NCBI RefSeq assembly: GCF_000217915.1
Contig: NZ_AFOZ01000040.1
Span: 142,297 to 206,296 of the forward strand
DNA from: Shewanella sp. HN-41
GTDB taxonomy: Bacteria; Pseudomonadota; Gammaproteobacteria; Enterobacterales; Shewanellaceae
DNA: 64,000 nucleotides
Direction: 5' to 3'
Shown: one piece after another, positions 16,540 through 25,672 of the stretch
Numbering within the stretch: position 1 is the first letter of the stretch
How the letters are laid out: every line of letters begins with the position of its first letter
Position numbers and translations under genes: made by a program
The notes under the pieces: generated by a model
Databases searched by the model: none
Told to the model about the DNA's origin: nothing
The model's input: the letters and a program-made list of their open reading frames with translations, nothing else

Positions 16540-19500
16540 ATGAGGATTAGACTGCTGTGTGCCTCCATCGCCATACTGCTTAGCGGATGCGGTGGCTCAG
16601 AAGATGCTGACACGATAACACCACCCACTCAGCCTCCAGTCCAACCTCCCGCGTCGGTGCAATACACCGCCAGTAGTGTATCGGCAAGTGGCGGAGCCTT
16701 AGAGCCAAGCAGTCAAAAAGTAGAGTCGGGTAAAAGCGCCATCTTTAGCATTACTGCCGATACCGGCTTTGCACTCGAAGGCATTACTGGCTGTGGTGGC
16801 TCGCTCAATGCGCTAACTTACACCACTGCGGCCATGACGGCGGACTGCACTATCACGCCGACATTTATCAGTAATGCCGAAAATGCCATCAAACATCAAG
16901 ATCACAGGCTTGCGAGTGCGAGTGAGTTAATTGATTTCAGTATCACCGAACTCGCCAATATCGATGTTAAACGCAAAACCGAGATAAATCAGTTATATCA
17001 AGGTGTCGGTAGCAGCATCTCTTGGCACCCGACCCATGACTCTATTACTTTTTCGAGCTTTATGCCGGAGAACACTTTTACTGTCTTGCCATCGAATGTC
17101 GATGGCAGTGGTGCAAGCGCGGTTCGCGGCTTAGTGATGGCAGGCGAGCAACAGGGGCAAAGATATGCGGCCATGGCGGGGAATCTCTTTTCCATCAACA
17201 CCTCGGCTCAAACCGATACTTTGCTGAAAAATCTTTTAGGCTGGCTGACCAAAGGCGCCGATAAAACCGATGGTCTCAGCATAGTGACAGCCCAAATGCC
17301 GAGCAAAGCCGACAGTTGGTACTTTCCCCATAACGAAGGTATTCGCACTTGGCTTACAAACAACTACCCCGCAGCCCATAGCATTAATGCCGCAAATAGC
17401 TGTGACTACAGTGAACTGGCTAATTGTATCGATACCCTAAAGCCGGATTTAATCGTTATCAGTGACATAGACCGTCAATCTTTGGGTTTTGCAGGCATTA
17501 AAGCCGCTATCGCTAAGGCTAAAGCGGCGGGTATTCCCTTGCTGGTCTCTAACTACTGGCGCAATCAAAGCCCGATGCTCTCACCGCTTTACCTCGAAAT
17601 GGGACTTTCTACCTCGGGCAATTACTGGTCAGAACTTAATGCCAACAATCTCAGTGTGATCGACATTTTGGCCGAAGATACAGCCCTGACCAAGGTGCAT
17701 AATCTGCTCGGCAAACTCAATGAAGCAAGCTTCGACACCTCAGTACTTAACGACTGCACAGGCAATTATCTCAGCTGCAATGCTGCCGTCTTTGTTGACT
17801 CGTTCAAGGCGGGTGCCGATTGGTATCGCAGCAATGCCGAAACCTTAGATAACAATACAATTGATGTGTTTACCAAGGCAGACTTCCCCTTGATGAAGGC
17901 CGGACTGCTCCTCGCCGATAAGTATCGCAGCGAGATTGACTATCCCATAGCCTACAGCGAGCACGCACAATGGCAGCAGGCACTGTTTGCCGATTGGACC
18001 GTAAGCTACGCCCGCGCCCATAACTTAGCCCAGCCAGATTTGGGCGAATATGTTACTGACAGAGCCAACCTCAGCAAGGGCAGCAATGCGCACTACGCTT
18101 ACCCTGCGACCGTCACAGAACGTAAAACCATTGGTGTACCCTATGCAGGTCAATGGACGACCACGGGCTGGTATGCGCTGCCGGGTCAAACCATCAAACT
18201 CACTCGCCTCGACAGCAGCACTGCGAATGTGGAGATCAAACTTAACTACCACAGACGCAACACCAACCGTGCCTTTGAACAGAAAATCTACCGTGGCCCA
18301 TTGGAGCTGGCACAGCAACGCCTGCGCTTAGCACAAGGAAGAAGTATTGAGTTTTCCTCCCCCTATGGTGGCCCCATTTACCTCTACATCAGTGGCGGTG
18401 AAGGCGCACTCAATGTCGATGTGAATGCACAAAATGTGGCTAAACATCCAAGCATTATGGATTTTACCAATCCAGCTGAAATCGCGGCCTTTAACGATCG
18501 CATTCAAAATACCGAATTACCCCATGTGGACTTGCGCACCGATGGTGCAGAGCAGCATCTGCGTCGTGACCGCTTCTTAAACGCGATTGGCACCGATATG
18601 CCCGATGTAAACGCGCTACTCAGCAGTATTGTCGATGATCATATCAACAGCGTTTACACCTTAGCTGGCCTTAAAATTCAAGGTAAGAGTTTAAGTGAAT
18701 CCTTACCCGCCGATGTGCTGTCGGCCTGCAAAGGGCTGTTTGGCGATGACTGTATCGACAATAGTTTGCATACCCGCAGTATCATCCAACATGCTAACTA
18801 TGACCAAAATGCCCACTGTGGCGCCGGTTGTAGCGGTAATCCTTGGGATGCGGCATGGAATATCGACCCAACGGGTTGGGGTGATAACCATGAGTTAGGC
18901 CACAATCTGCAAACCAACCGCCTCAACGTGCAATATGCCGCGGCCAGTGATACTGACGACTGGGCGGGCTATGGCAGTCGTGCAGGGGAAAACTCCAACA
19001 ATATCTTCCCCTATGTGGTGAAGTGGAAAACCCATTATCTGCGCGATGGCAATACAGGTACGGTTACTGATGGCCACATGAACCACAAAGATCTCTTCTA
19101 TGTGTTTATGTCCGATGCCGCGGGCACAAAAGATACCAGCGGTAAACGCGTGGTGTTTGGCGCTAACTGTAAAGTGATCGATGCGGGCGAAGACAGATAC
19201 ACAGCACCTTGGGCCAGCAATGCTTATGCGGTGCATAACGGCTATCGTATGGCGTTTTACATTCAAATGGCACTAAAGGCTCACGGCCTGACGCTAAGCG
19301 ATGGCACCATGCTGAACAATGGCTTTAATCTCTTTACCTTGCTGTATCAACACAGTCGTATGTTCGGAAAGTATGCCAATAACCCCAGTGATTGGGAAGC
19401 GAACCGCAGCAAACTGGGCTTTAGCCAGTTCCCATTTGACGGCAATAGTGTCTACGGCGGAAAAACCGTGAAGGATATCCCCGGAAATGATTTTATCTTG

Positions 19501-19758
19501 GTGTCTTTGAGTCAGCTTACAGGCAAAGATTGGCGCAGCCACTTTGATATGTTGGGGCTGCGCTACTCAAGCCTTGCGGCCGCGCAAACAGCCATCAATG
19601 CGACGTCGGGGGCTATGCCCATGGGCATGTATGAGTTAGAAACCGATTTACCACCAGCCAATATGAGCCAAGGGCTAGCCTTTGTGCCACTATCACTCAC
19701 CGATGGTACAACTCTATGGAAAGGTGTGGGTTCACCAACCCAATGCGCTAAACCTTAG
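16540..19758 (+). CDS. ImpA-like zinc metalloprotease lipoprotein
   Basis: 1072 residues. The signal peptide ends in a lipobox (LLSGC), so it is lipid-anchored. A Pro-rich linker leads into a ~70-residue extracellular repeat domain (pattern SGGALEPSSQKV, TADTGFALEGITGCGG, TADCTITPTF). The large remainder resembles ImpA-type (M88, M60-related) proteases: the zinc site is HELGH at 784-788, with Glu817 in AGENSNN as likely third ligand. P. aeruginosa ImpA cleaves surface glycoproteins, and M60-clan enzymes target O-glycosylated mucin-like proteins, so a host or matrix glycoprotein substrate is plausible. Ribosome binding site AAGGAT is 7-8 bases upstream. It is a single-gene unit and substrate is unknown. 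Confidence 0.8.
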   Translation: MRIRLLCASIAILLSGCGGSEDADTITPPTQPPVQPPASVQYTASSVSASGGALEPSSQKVESGKSAIFSITADTGFALEGITGCGGSLNALTYTTAAMTADCTITPTFISNAENAIKHQDHRLASASELIDFSITELANIDVKRKTEINQLYQGVGSSISWHPTHDSITFSSFMPENTFTVLPSNVDGSGASAVRGLVMAGEQQGQRYAAMAGNLFSINTSAQTDTLLKNLLGWLTKGADKTDGLSIVTAQMPSKADSWYFPHNEGIRTWLTNNYPAAHSINAANSCDYSELANCIDTLKPDLIVISDIDRQSLGFAGIKAAIAKAKAAGIPLLVSNYWRNQSPMLSPLYLEMGLSTSGNYWSELNANNLSVIDILAEDTALTKVHNLLGKLNEASFDTSVLNDCTGNYLSCNAAVFVDSFKAGADWYRSNAETLDNNTIDVFTKADFPLMKAGLLLADKYRSEIDYPIAYSEHAQWQQALFADWTVSYARAHNLAQPDLGEYVTDRANLSKGSNAHYAYPATVTERKTIGVPYAGQWTTTGWYALPGQTIKLTRLDSSTANVEIKLNYHRRNTNRAFEQKIYRGPLELAQQRLRLAQGRSIEFSSPYGGPIYLYISGGEGALNVDVNAQNVAKHPSIMDFTNPAEIAAFNDRIQNTELPHVDLRTDGAEQHLRRDRFLNAIGTDMPDVNALLSSIVDDHINSVYTLAGLKIQGKSLSESLPADVLSACKGLFGDDCIDNSLHTRSIIQHANYDQNAHCGAGCSGNPWDAAWNIDPTGWGDNHELGHNLQTNRLNVQYAAASDTDDWAGYGSRAGENSNNIFPYVVKWKTHYLRDGNTGTVTDGHMNHKDLFYVFMSDAAGTKDTSGKRVVFGANCKVIDAGEDRYTAPWASNAYAVHNGYRMAFYIQMALKAHGLTLSDGTMLNNGFNLFTLLYQHSRMFGKYANNPSDWEANRSKLGFSQFPFDGNSVYGGKTVKDIPGNDFILVSLSQLTGKDWRSHFDMLGLRYSSLAAAQTAINATSGAMPMGMYELETDLPPANMSQGLAFVPLSLTDGTTLWKGVGSPTQCAKP

Positions 19759-19803
19759 TGAGTACACCCGTTTGTGCACGCCAATAGGAGTGTGCAATAA
19801 CGG

Positions 19804-20607
19804 CTAATGCCCGGAGGCAATCGCCCTGCGGGCAATTTTATCAATTAAGCCTGGGGCGATCAGTTTAAGCCAACGCCCAAGGCGACCACGGAACGAAGTA
19901 ATCAACTGCCGCCCACGGGTCGCAATCACAGGTAACATCATATTGGCGCATTCCTCTGCGGTCAGGATTTTCGACTCCTGCATGGGGGACTTGCCTAAGG
20001 GTTTACCACTCCCATCGAGGGCGCGTTTGTGGATTTGCGATACCACAAAATCGGGGCAAATGACTGTCACGGCGACATTATTGTCCGCTAACTCAATCCG
20101 CAAAGAGTCGAAAAAACCAATCACAGCATGTTTAGAAGCGGCATAACCGCTGCGGGTCGGCACCCCCGTTAACCCAGCGACCGACGCCACTGCGACCACT
20201 TGGCCTTGGCTTGCCTTTAAATGGGGTAAAGCGGCATGGGTCAAATAGGCTGGTCCGAGATAATTGACGCGCATAATCTCGTCTAGCACCGAGAGCTGGG
20301 TCAGTTCATCGAAGCGCGACCACATGGTCATGCCTGCATTATTAATTAAGATATCGAGACGACCATAGTGGGCAATCGTCGCTTGGATCAGTGCCTCACA
20401 CTGTTCAGGACTCGTCACATCGGCGGCAAATATAAAAGGAGTGGGGCCATAATTGGCAATTTCGAGGGCGAGTGAAGCAAGGCGGGTTTCATTGCGCGCA
20501 CTGAGTACAAGTTGACACCCTATACGTGCCATTGCCGTCGCAAGCGCTCGACCAATACCTTCTGAGGCACCCGTGATAACCACGACTTTGCCAGTGAGTC
20601 CATCCAT
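19804..20607 (-). CDS. Short-chain dehydrogenase/reductase
   Basis: A 267-residue classical SDR. The cofactor site is TGASEGIG (residues 13-20), the stabilising NNAG is at ~89-92, and the catalytic Tyr-x3-Lys is in SGYAASKHA with the serine of VASVAG upstream. The tail contains a basic amphipathic segment (GRLGRWLKLIAPGLIDKIARR) that may associate with membrane, as in SDRs acting on lipids or sterol-like substrates. NADP or NAD preference and substrate cannot be read from the sequence. It stands alone on the minus strand between the metalloprotease and the GGDEF-EAL gene. Confidence 0.88.
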   Translation of the reverse strand: MDGLTGKVVVITGASEGIGRALATAMARIGCQLVLSARNETRLASLALEIANYGPTPFIFAADVTSPEQCEALIQATIAHYGRLDILINNAGMTMWSRFDELTQLSVLDEIMRVNYLGPAYLTHAALPHLKASQGQVVAVASVAGLTGVPTRSGYAASKHAVIGFFDSLRIELADNNVAVTVICPDFVVSQIHKRALDGSGKPLGKSPMQESKILTAEECANMMLPVIATRGRQLITSFRGRLGRWLKLIAPGLIDKIARRAIASGH

Positions 20608-20682
20608 AACTATTCCCTTGTTATTTGTGTGTTAATTATGCCTTGAGGTAAACTGTCATAATCATACTAAAAGCGCAATCCT

Positions 20683-23261
20683 TTATGCGCTTTGCGCGAT
20701 TTCTATCCCATATTGTTCACGATAGTTAGCGAGTGGTTGCGGCCTGCCGATGGCGTAGCCCTGCGCATAGTTGATACCTATACTTTGCAAGCAATCTATA
20801 ATATCTTGATTTTCAACAAATTCAGCAACAGTTTCAATTCCCATTACCCGACAAACATCCTGAATCGATTTGACTATGGCATAGTCTTTCGCATTCACGG
20901 CGAGATTTTTAACGAAGCAACCGTCAATTTTTACATAGTCCACGGGCAATTCTCGCAAATAGCCATAGGAAGCAAAGCCACTGCCAAAATCATCCAATGC
21001 AAATGAAAAACCTAATTTACGTAACTGTTTGAGCATTTCCATTCCACGATGACGATTTTGAATCGCCGTGGTTTCGGTAATTTCGAAGCAAATACATTGG
21101 CTTGGAATATCAAAGATACCTTGTTGCTGGGCGATGTATTCCACCATACCTTCGGCACCCAAACTATTGCCCGAAAGGTTAATAGAAATACAATGATCAG
21201 GCCAAAGGTCGGGATGCAGGGACAACCATAAGAAAGCTTTGCGGATCACTTCTTTATCGATCTCAGGCATCAACTTGAAGCGCTCTGCGGCGGCAATAAA
21301 CTGTGCGGGAGCGAGAATTCGGCCACAGGGTTCCTGTATACGCAGCAAAATCTCCATCCGCTGACGCTTAGACCCAGCACCTAGACCTCGGATCGGCTGG
21401 TAGTAGAGGATCAGTTCATTGTCCTCAATCGCCTGTGCAATCCTCACCGCCCACTTGGGCGCATTTCTTTGATAAGTGAGTTCTTTATCCCTATCATCGT
21501 AAAAATGGATTTGATTCGATCCCTTGGCCTTAGCGGCAATGCAGGCAATATCGGCGTCTTTCAAGAGTTCTTGGGCATCAATAAAAGGGGCGCGCCCAAA
21601 GGCGACACCTATGCTTAAGCCCACTTTATAGTGGCAATTTTTGTCATCTAACACTTGCTGGGCCACCTGAGCACTCACCTGCTTTAGAAGCTGCGCCGCA
21701 GATAAGGCCGTACGGTTACACATGACTAGCCCAAACTCATCGCCACCAAGACGCGCCAGCAGTTCCTCAGGCCCAAGACAAGCTTGCATTGCCTTTGCCA
21801 CCATAGCCAACATACGGTCACCTGCTGCATGACCACAACTATCGTTGATCAACTTAAATTGCTCTAAATCGAGGTAACAGACGGCAATACTCTTAGCATT
21901 GAGAGTAAAACGGGGGAGACGCTCCTCAAAGGCTTGCCGATTGAGCAACTGAGTTATGCTATCGATATTTGCCCTTCTCTGCAGTTGACGTTGAAGCAAC
22001 TCTTCTTGAGTAATATCCCGCAGCACCACCACAGTACCGACTATATCTTGATTATGGTTGCGCACATTGCTGATGCTGCGTTCCATAATCCGAGGAGAGG
22101 CCGTTAATAACTTAATTTTTCAGTCTGGGGAGCCAAATCACCGAGGCGAATACAATTGAATACCGCTTGATTGAGCGGCTCACTGGCCTTTAAGAGACTC
22201 CCAATACTCAGATTGAGGGCGTCAGCACTCACCACACTCAGCAGCAACTCAGCCTTTGGATTCATATAAAGCACCTTAGCATCGACATCGGTCAAAATGA
22301 CGGCTTCGGCAATGGATTCTAAGGTAATTTTGGCCCGTTCTTTTTGCTGAAAAATTCTTGCTAGCAGGCTATTAACACGACTAGCGAGCACTTCTAACTC
22401 TTGGTTTCCCTCCGCCATTACGGGTCGGTAAACACTGGCCATAGGATCGACCAAGCTCAATTGCTGCATAAGGTGCTTAAAGGGTTTAAGTAGGCCCCTG
22501 CGAAGCCAAATATAGCCGAGGGCAACAATAAACACGCCCAGCAGAATAAAGCTTAGGGATACCCAGTCGAGCCTAAATTTTACCGCTTGGAAAAGGCCGT
22601 CGGAGAAAAAGACCTGTAGATAGATAGGCTCCTGCTTTAAAAGACTTTGAATTTCAATGATATCACTGTGAGTAGATTCAGTGTTTGATGTGGCAATGGC
22701 CGAGTGGCTCATAGTCACCTTAGTCACTAAGGAAGCCTGTGCATATTCTAATAGATCACTCTGTGTAAGCTCGCGTGTTAGCAACACATATTCCTTGGGT
22801 GCAGAGGCGACGGCCGTGACCACAAAGGCTTGATTGCCAATTAAATAGGCCCCTGCAACTCTCGGTTTGCCTATGGCCATCACGGCATTAGCAATTTCTT
22901 GCAGCTTATCCCTAGTAAAAGACTGTTCATTGGGGAAAAAAGCGCGTAACTCACCGTCAGCAAGAATATACCAACTAAGATTGGCCGACATTGAGCTGGA
23001 ATGCCATGAGGATTCTAAGGTGTTAAGTTGCGACTCATCGAGCTGAGATAGAGGCAAAGCGTAGATATTAGCTAGAAAGGCTAAACGGTCGACATCAATT
23101 TGGAATTGCTGCTGGATATTTGCCAGCTCACGGTTAGCACTATCCTGGCGCAATAATTCGACACGATGATCATACCAATAACCAAGACTACAGGAAACGA
23201 TCACAACCGCAGGAAGACAAAAACCCGCAATAAATACCAATATTTTCTTGCCAATGTGCAT
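20683..23261 (-). pseudogene. Membrane sensor with PAS, GGDEF and EAL domains, split by a frameshift
   Basis: Two adjacent minus-strand frames (23261-22104 and 22086-20683) are halves of one ~859-residue protein. The first holds a signal/membrane helix, a periplasmic domain (~30-225), a second helix, a HAMP-like segment and the first half of a PAS domain. The second begins with the missing half of that PAS domain (GTVVVLRDITQEE), then GGDEF (ARLGGDEF intact) and EAL. The EAL signature is written EIL, but the catalytic Asn, Glu, Asp-Asp (DDFGSG) and Lys are kept. Adding one base to the A run (T5 at 22116-22120 on the plus strand) restores one frame: TEKIKLLTASPRIMERS. Domain integrity suggests a recent mutation or a read error. 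Confidence 0.85.
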
Positions 23262-23452
23262 CTCTTACCACGGCTTTTAATGACTAAATTGACTAATGGC
23301 TTCGCATAATCCTTCGCTGCGCCATGCAACATAGCTCATTTACGAATAGTATTAAACATCACTTAGCTTTATCCGTCGCTAAAGTAAGCAATAGCATGCA
23401 TTTAATTGCCTTTCACCCCTTTGATTTAACGCAGTAATTCTGTAAATAACAT

Positions 23453-23476
23453 AAAAAACGGACCCTCAGGTCCGTT
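23453..23476 (-). terminator. Rho-independent terminator of hemE
   Basis: AACGGACC / GGTCCGTT stem with a 4-base loop, followed on the minus strand by a T-run. It starts 21 bases after the hemE stop. Confidence 0.9.
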
Positions 23477-23497
23477 AATATTTTATCTAGCACTATC

Positions 23498-24562
23498 TTA
23501 TTTATGATATTGCTTAGATTGAGCGTGAACCGCCTTAATAAAAGCACCCGCATGATCAGGGTCAACGTGCTGATGAATGCCATGGCCTAAGTTAAATACA
23601 TGGCCCGACCCTTCACCGTATCCCGCGAGAATTTGACCCACTTCTTCCTCGATACGTGGAATTGGTGCGTACAGCATAGAAGGATCCATGTTGCCTTGTA
23701 GCGCTACTTTGTGGCCCACACGGCGACGGGCGTCGGCAATATCCACGGTCCAGTCTAAACCTAAGGCATCACAGCCAGTTTCGGCCATGGCTTCTAACCA
23801 TAAACCACCGCCCTTAGTGAATAGGGTCACAGGCACTTGGCGACCATCGGCAAAACGAGTCAGACCGTCGACAATTTTCTGCATATAACGCAATGAAAAC
23901 TCGCGGTAAGCCGTGTGCGATAACGCGCCGCCCCAAGAGTCAAAAATCATCAGCGATTGAGCGCCATTAGCCACTTGAGCATTCAGATACAGAGTAACTG
24001 AATCGGCTAGCTTATCGAGTAGCATATGCAGCGCGGCAGGCTCAGCATAGGCCATCTTCTTGATTTTTTCGAAAGTTTTGCTCGAACCACCTTCTACCAT
24101 ATAAGTCGCAAGCGTCCAAGGCGAACCCGAAAAACCGATTAATGGCACTTGGCCGTTTAGCTCACGACGAATAGTGCTCACGGCCTTCATCACATAACCC
24201 AGATCATCTTCTGGATCTGGGATAGATAGCTTTTTAATCGCATCGATAGTGTCTGTTGGGCGCTCAAAACGTGGGCCTTCGCCCGCCTCAAAATACAGAC
24301 CTAAACCCATAGCATCGGGCACGGTTAAAATATCGGAAAACAGAATAGCCGCATCCAGCTCATAACGACGCAGGGGTTGCAGAGTCACTTCACAGGCTAG
24401 CTCATGGTTTTTACATAAAGACATGAAATCGCCCGCTTGTGCACGAGTCGCTTTATATTCAGGGAGATAACGGCCAGCTTGACGCATCATCCAAACGGGG
24501 GTCATATCGACAGGTTGTTTCAGTAGGGCGCGTAAATAACGATCATTCTTTAATTCTGCCAT
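23498..24562 (-). CDS. hemE: Uroporphyrinogen decarboxylase
   Basis: 354 residues, the same length as the E. coli enzyme. It removes four acetate carboxyl groups from uroporphyrinogen III to give coproporphyrinogen III in heme synthesis. The N-terminal signature [16 protein letters not shown] with the substrate-binding Arg and the second conserved segment [17 protein letters not shown] are present, along with the closing [13 protein letters not shown]. Cytoplasmic homodimer. It is divergent from rsd across a 459-base spacer that holds a probable small RNA, and ends in its own terminator. Confidence 0.97.
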   Translation of the reverse strand: MAELKNDRYLRALLKQPVDMTPVWMMRQAGRYLPEYKATRAQAGDFMSLCKNHELACEVTLQPLRRYELDAAILFSDILTVPDAMGLGLYFEAGEGPRFERPTDTIDAIKKLSIPDPEDDLGYVMKAVSTIRRELNGQVPLIGFSGSPWTLATYMVEGGSSKTFEKIKKMAYAEPAALHMLLDKLADSVTLYLNAQVANGAQSLMIFDSWGGALSHTAYREFSLRYMQKIVDGLTRFADGRQVPVTLFTKGGGLWLEAMAETGCDALGLDWTVDIADARRRVGHKVALQGNMDPSMLYAPIPRIEEEVGQILAGYGEGSGHVFNLGHGIHQHVDPDHAGAFIKAVHAQSKQYHK

Positions 24563-24760
24563 TTGGCTTGATTCCTAGACTTATTGAGATCCGCTGGGTC
24601 GGTAGTTTAGCATTTACGCGAATAATGTAACCAATATGAGCTAATTTATGTGAGCTAATCCCCATCATTGGTGTCCAATTAACCACTTAGCGCTAAAATG
24701 TTAACCAGATAACACACCGTTTAGCTATCAGACCAGAAGTCACACTCAGACAGAAAAAAG

Positions 24761-24789
24761 TTGCACCGGTTCCCCGCCTTTGGTATAAA
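24761..24789 (+). promoter_or_regulatory. Sigma-70 promoter of the candidate small RNA
   Basis: -35 TTGCAC and -10 TATAAA with an exact 17-base spacer, unusually close to consensus. It points toward a terminator about 65 bases downstream with no reading frame between. Confidence 0.75.
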
Positions 24790-24795
24790 AAGTCT

Positions 24796-24885
24796 GCGCT
24801 AGCAAGAACAATCAAGAAGCTCGTCGCATCGAGCCTGCTATATATGTTACTCGCCCAACGATAGGTTTCTATCGTTGGGCTTTTT
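24796..24885 (+). ncRNA. Candidate small RNA between hemE and rsd
   Basis: A near-consensus promoter predicts a start near 24796. The transcript would be about 90 bases and end in a textbook Rho-independent terminator: GCCCAACGATAG / CTATCGTTGGGC, a 12-pair perfect stem with GTTT loop and T5 tail (24853-24885). Inside is a second small stem (GCTCG / CGAGC, 24820-24835) and an unpaired A/U-rich linker (TATATATGTTA), the usual make-up of an Hfq-dependent base-pairing RNA. It contains no plausible peptide start with a ribosome binding site. Alternatively it is an attenuated leader of rsd, but rsd appears to have its own promoter further down. I do not recognise it as a named sRNA. Confidence 0.65.
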
Positions 24886-24957
24886 ATTTCGGTATTTTTT
24901 TATACAAAACAGCTGGTTTGTCCATCGGGTTATTCTCACAAAAGCCGATAAAAAGTG

Positions 24958-24987
24958 TTGATCAAATAGCGGTTTCTCCCCTACATT
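24958..24987 (+). promoter_or_regulatory. Probable rsd promoter
   Basis: -35 TTGATC and -10 TACATT with an 18-base spacer, about 35 bases before the rsd start and after the strong upstream terminator. That position implies rsd is transcribed independently of the small RNA. Confidence 0.45.
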
Positions 24988-25021
24988 AGAAGCATGTCCG
25001 GGCACTTAAATGGAATGCATC

Positions 25022-25507
25022 ATGCTGAGAGAACTCGAAAAAGCAGAACAGAAGTGGGGCGGTTCAAATAAGCTTATAGATCAATGGCTAGAAAATCGTC
25101 GCAAGCTGTTAGTGCATTACTGTCAAATTGCTGGCTTACCTCCCTACACCAAATCAGAGAAGTCCCTTCCCTCCTTTGAAAATGTAAAATCCTTCTGCGA
25201 TCTGTTAGTCGATTATGTCTCGGAAGGTCATTTTGAAGTGTACGATCGAGTCGTTACCGCCTGCGAAAAATTTGGTGAATCGAGCAAAACCTTAGCGCAG
25301 CAAGTGCTACCCCAAATTACCCCAACAACCAATATCGCACTGGATTTCAACGATAAATACGCCGAAGCACAGGACGACCAAGTGCTGTATCAACTCGATA
25401 AAGATCTGTCAGAGCTGGCCCAAGCGATGGAAACTCGTTTTGAGCTTGAGGACGAACTCCTCGAAGTATTGCATAACAAATATTCAGAGCAAGCCCAACA
25501 GGCATAA
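25022..25507 (+). CDS. rsd: Regulator of sigma D (anti-sigma-70 factor, Rsd/AlgQ family)
   Basis: 161 residues from the ATG at 25022. That start gives MLRELEKAEQKWGGSNKLID, aligning with E. coli Rsd, and TGGA is 7 bases upstream; the ATG at 25010 would add four residues. Family markers: GSNKLIDQWLENRRKLLVHY and LVDYVSEGHFEVYDR. Rsd binds region 4 of sigma-70 and helps shift RNA polymerase toward sigma-38 in stationary phase; AlgQ of Pseudomonas also affects alginate and siderophore genes. The C-terminal 40 residues are acidic. In E. coli rsd also lies near hemE, so synteny agrees. Confidence 0.93.
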   Translation: MLRELEKAEQKWGGSNKLIDQWLENRRKLLVHYCQIAGLPPYTKSEKSLPSFENVKSFCDLLVDYVSEGHFEVYDRVVTACEKFGESSKTLAQQVLPQITPTTNIALDFNDKYAEAQDDQVLYQLDKDLSELAQAMETRFELEDELLEVLHNKYSEQAQQA

Positions 25508-25618
25508 CGCCCATCCATGCTAAGGCGCATACATCAGAGTGAGTGCGCTGCATAACATCGTTTTCGTTCGTCTTTTGTGTTCCAATCACTCGATGTTTAT
25601 TCATTGTCTTGCCCTAAC

Positions 25619-25646
25619 AAAAAAGCCAGCTTGCGCTGGCTTTTTT
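25619..25646. terminator. Bidirectional Rho-independent terminator (rsd / acnB)
   Basis: AAAAAAGCCAGC / GCTGGCTTTTTT with a TTGC loop lies between the convergent rsd and acnB genes and has A/T runs on both sides. Confidence 0.92.
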
Positions 25647-25672
25647 ACATCAAGTGACCTTACGGCAATCGA

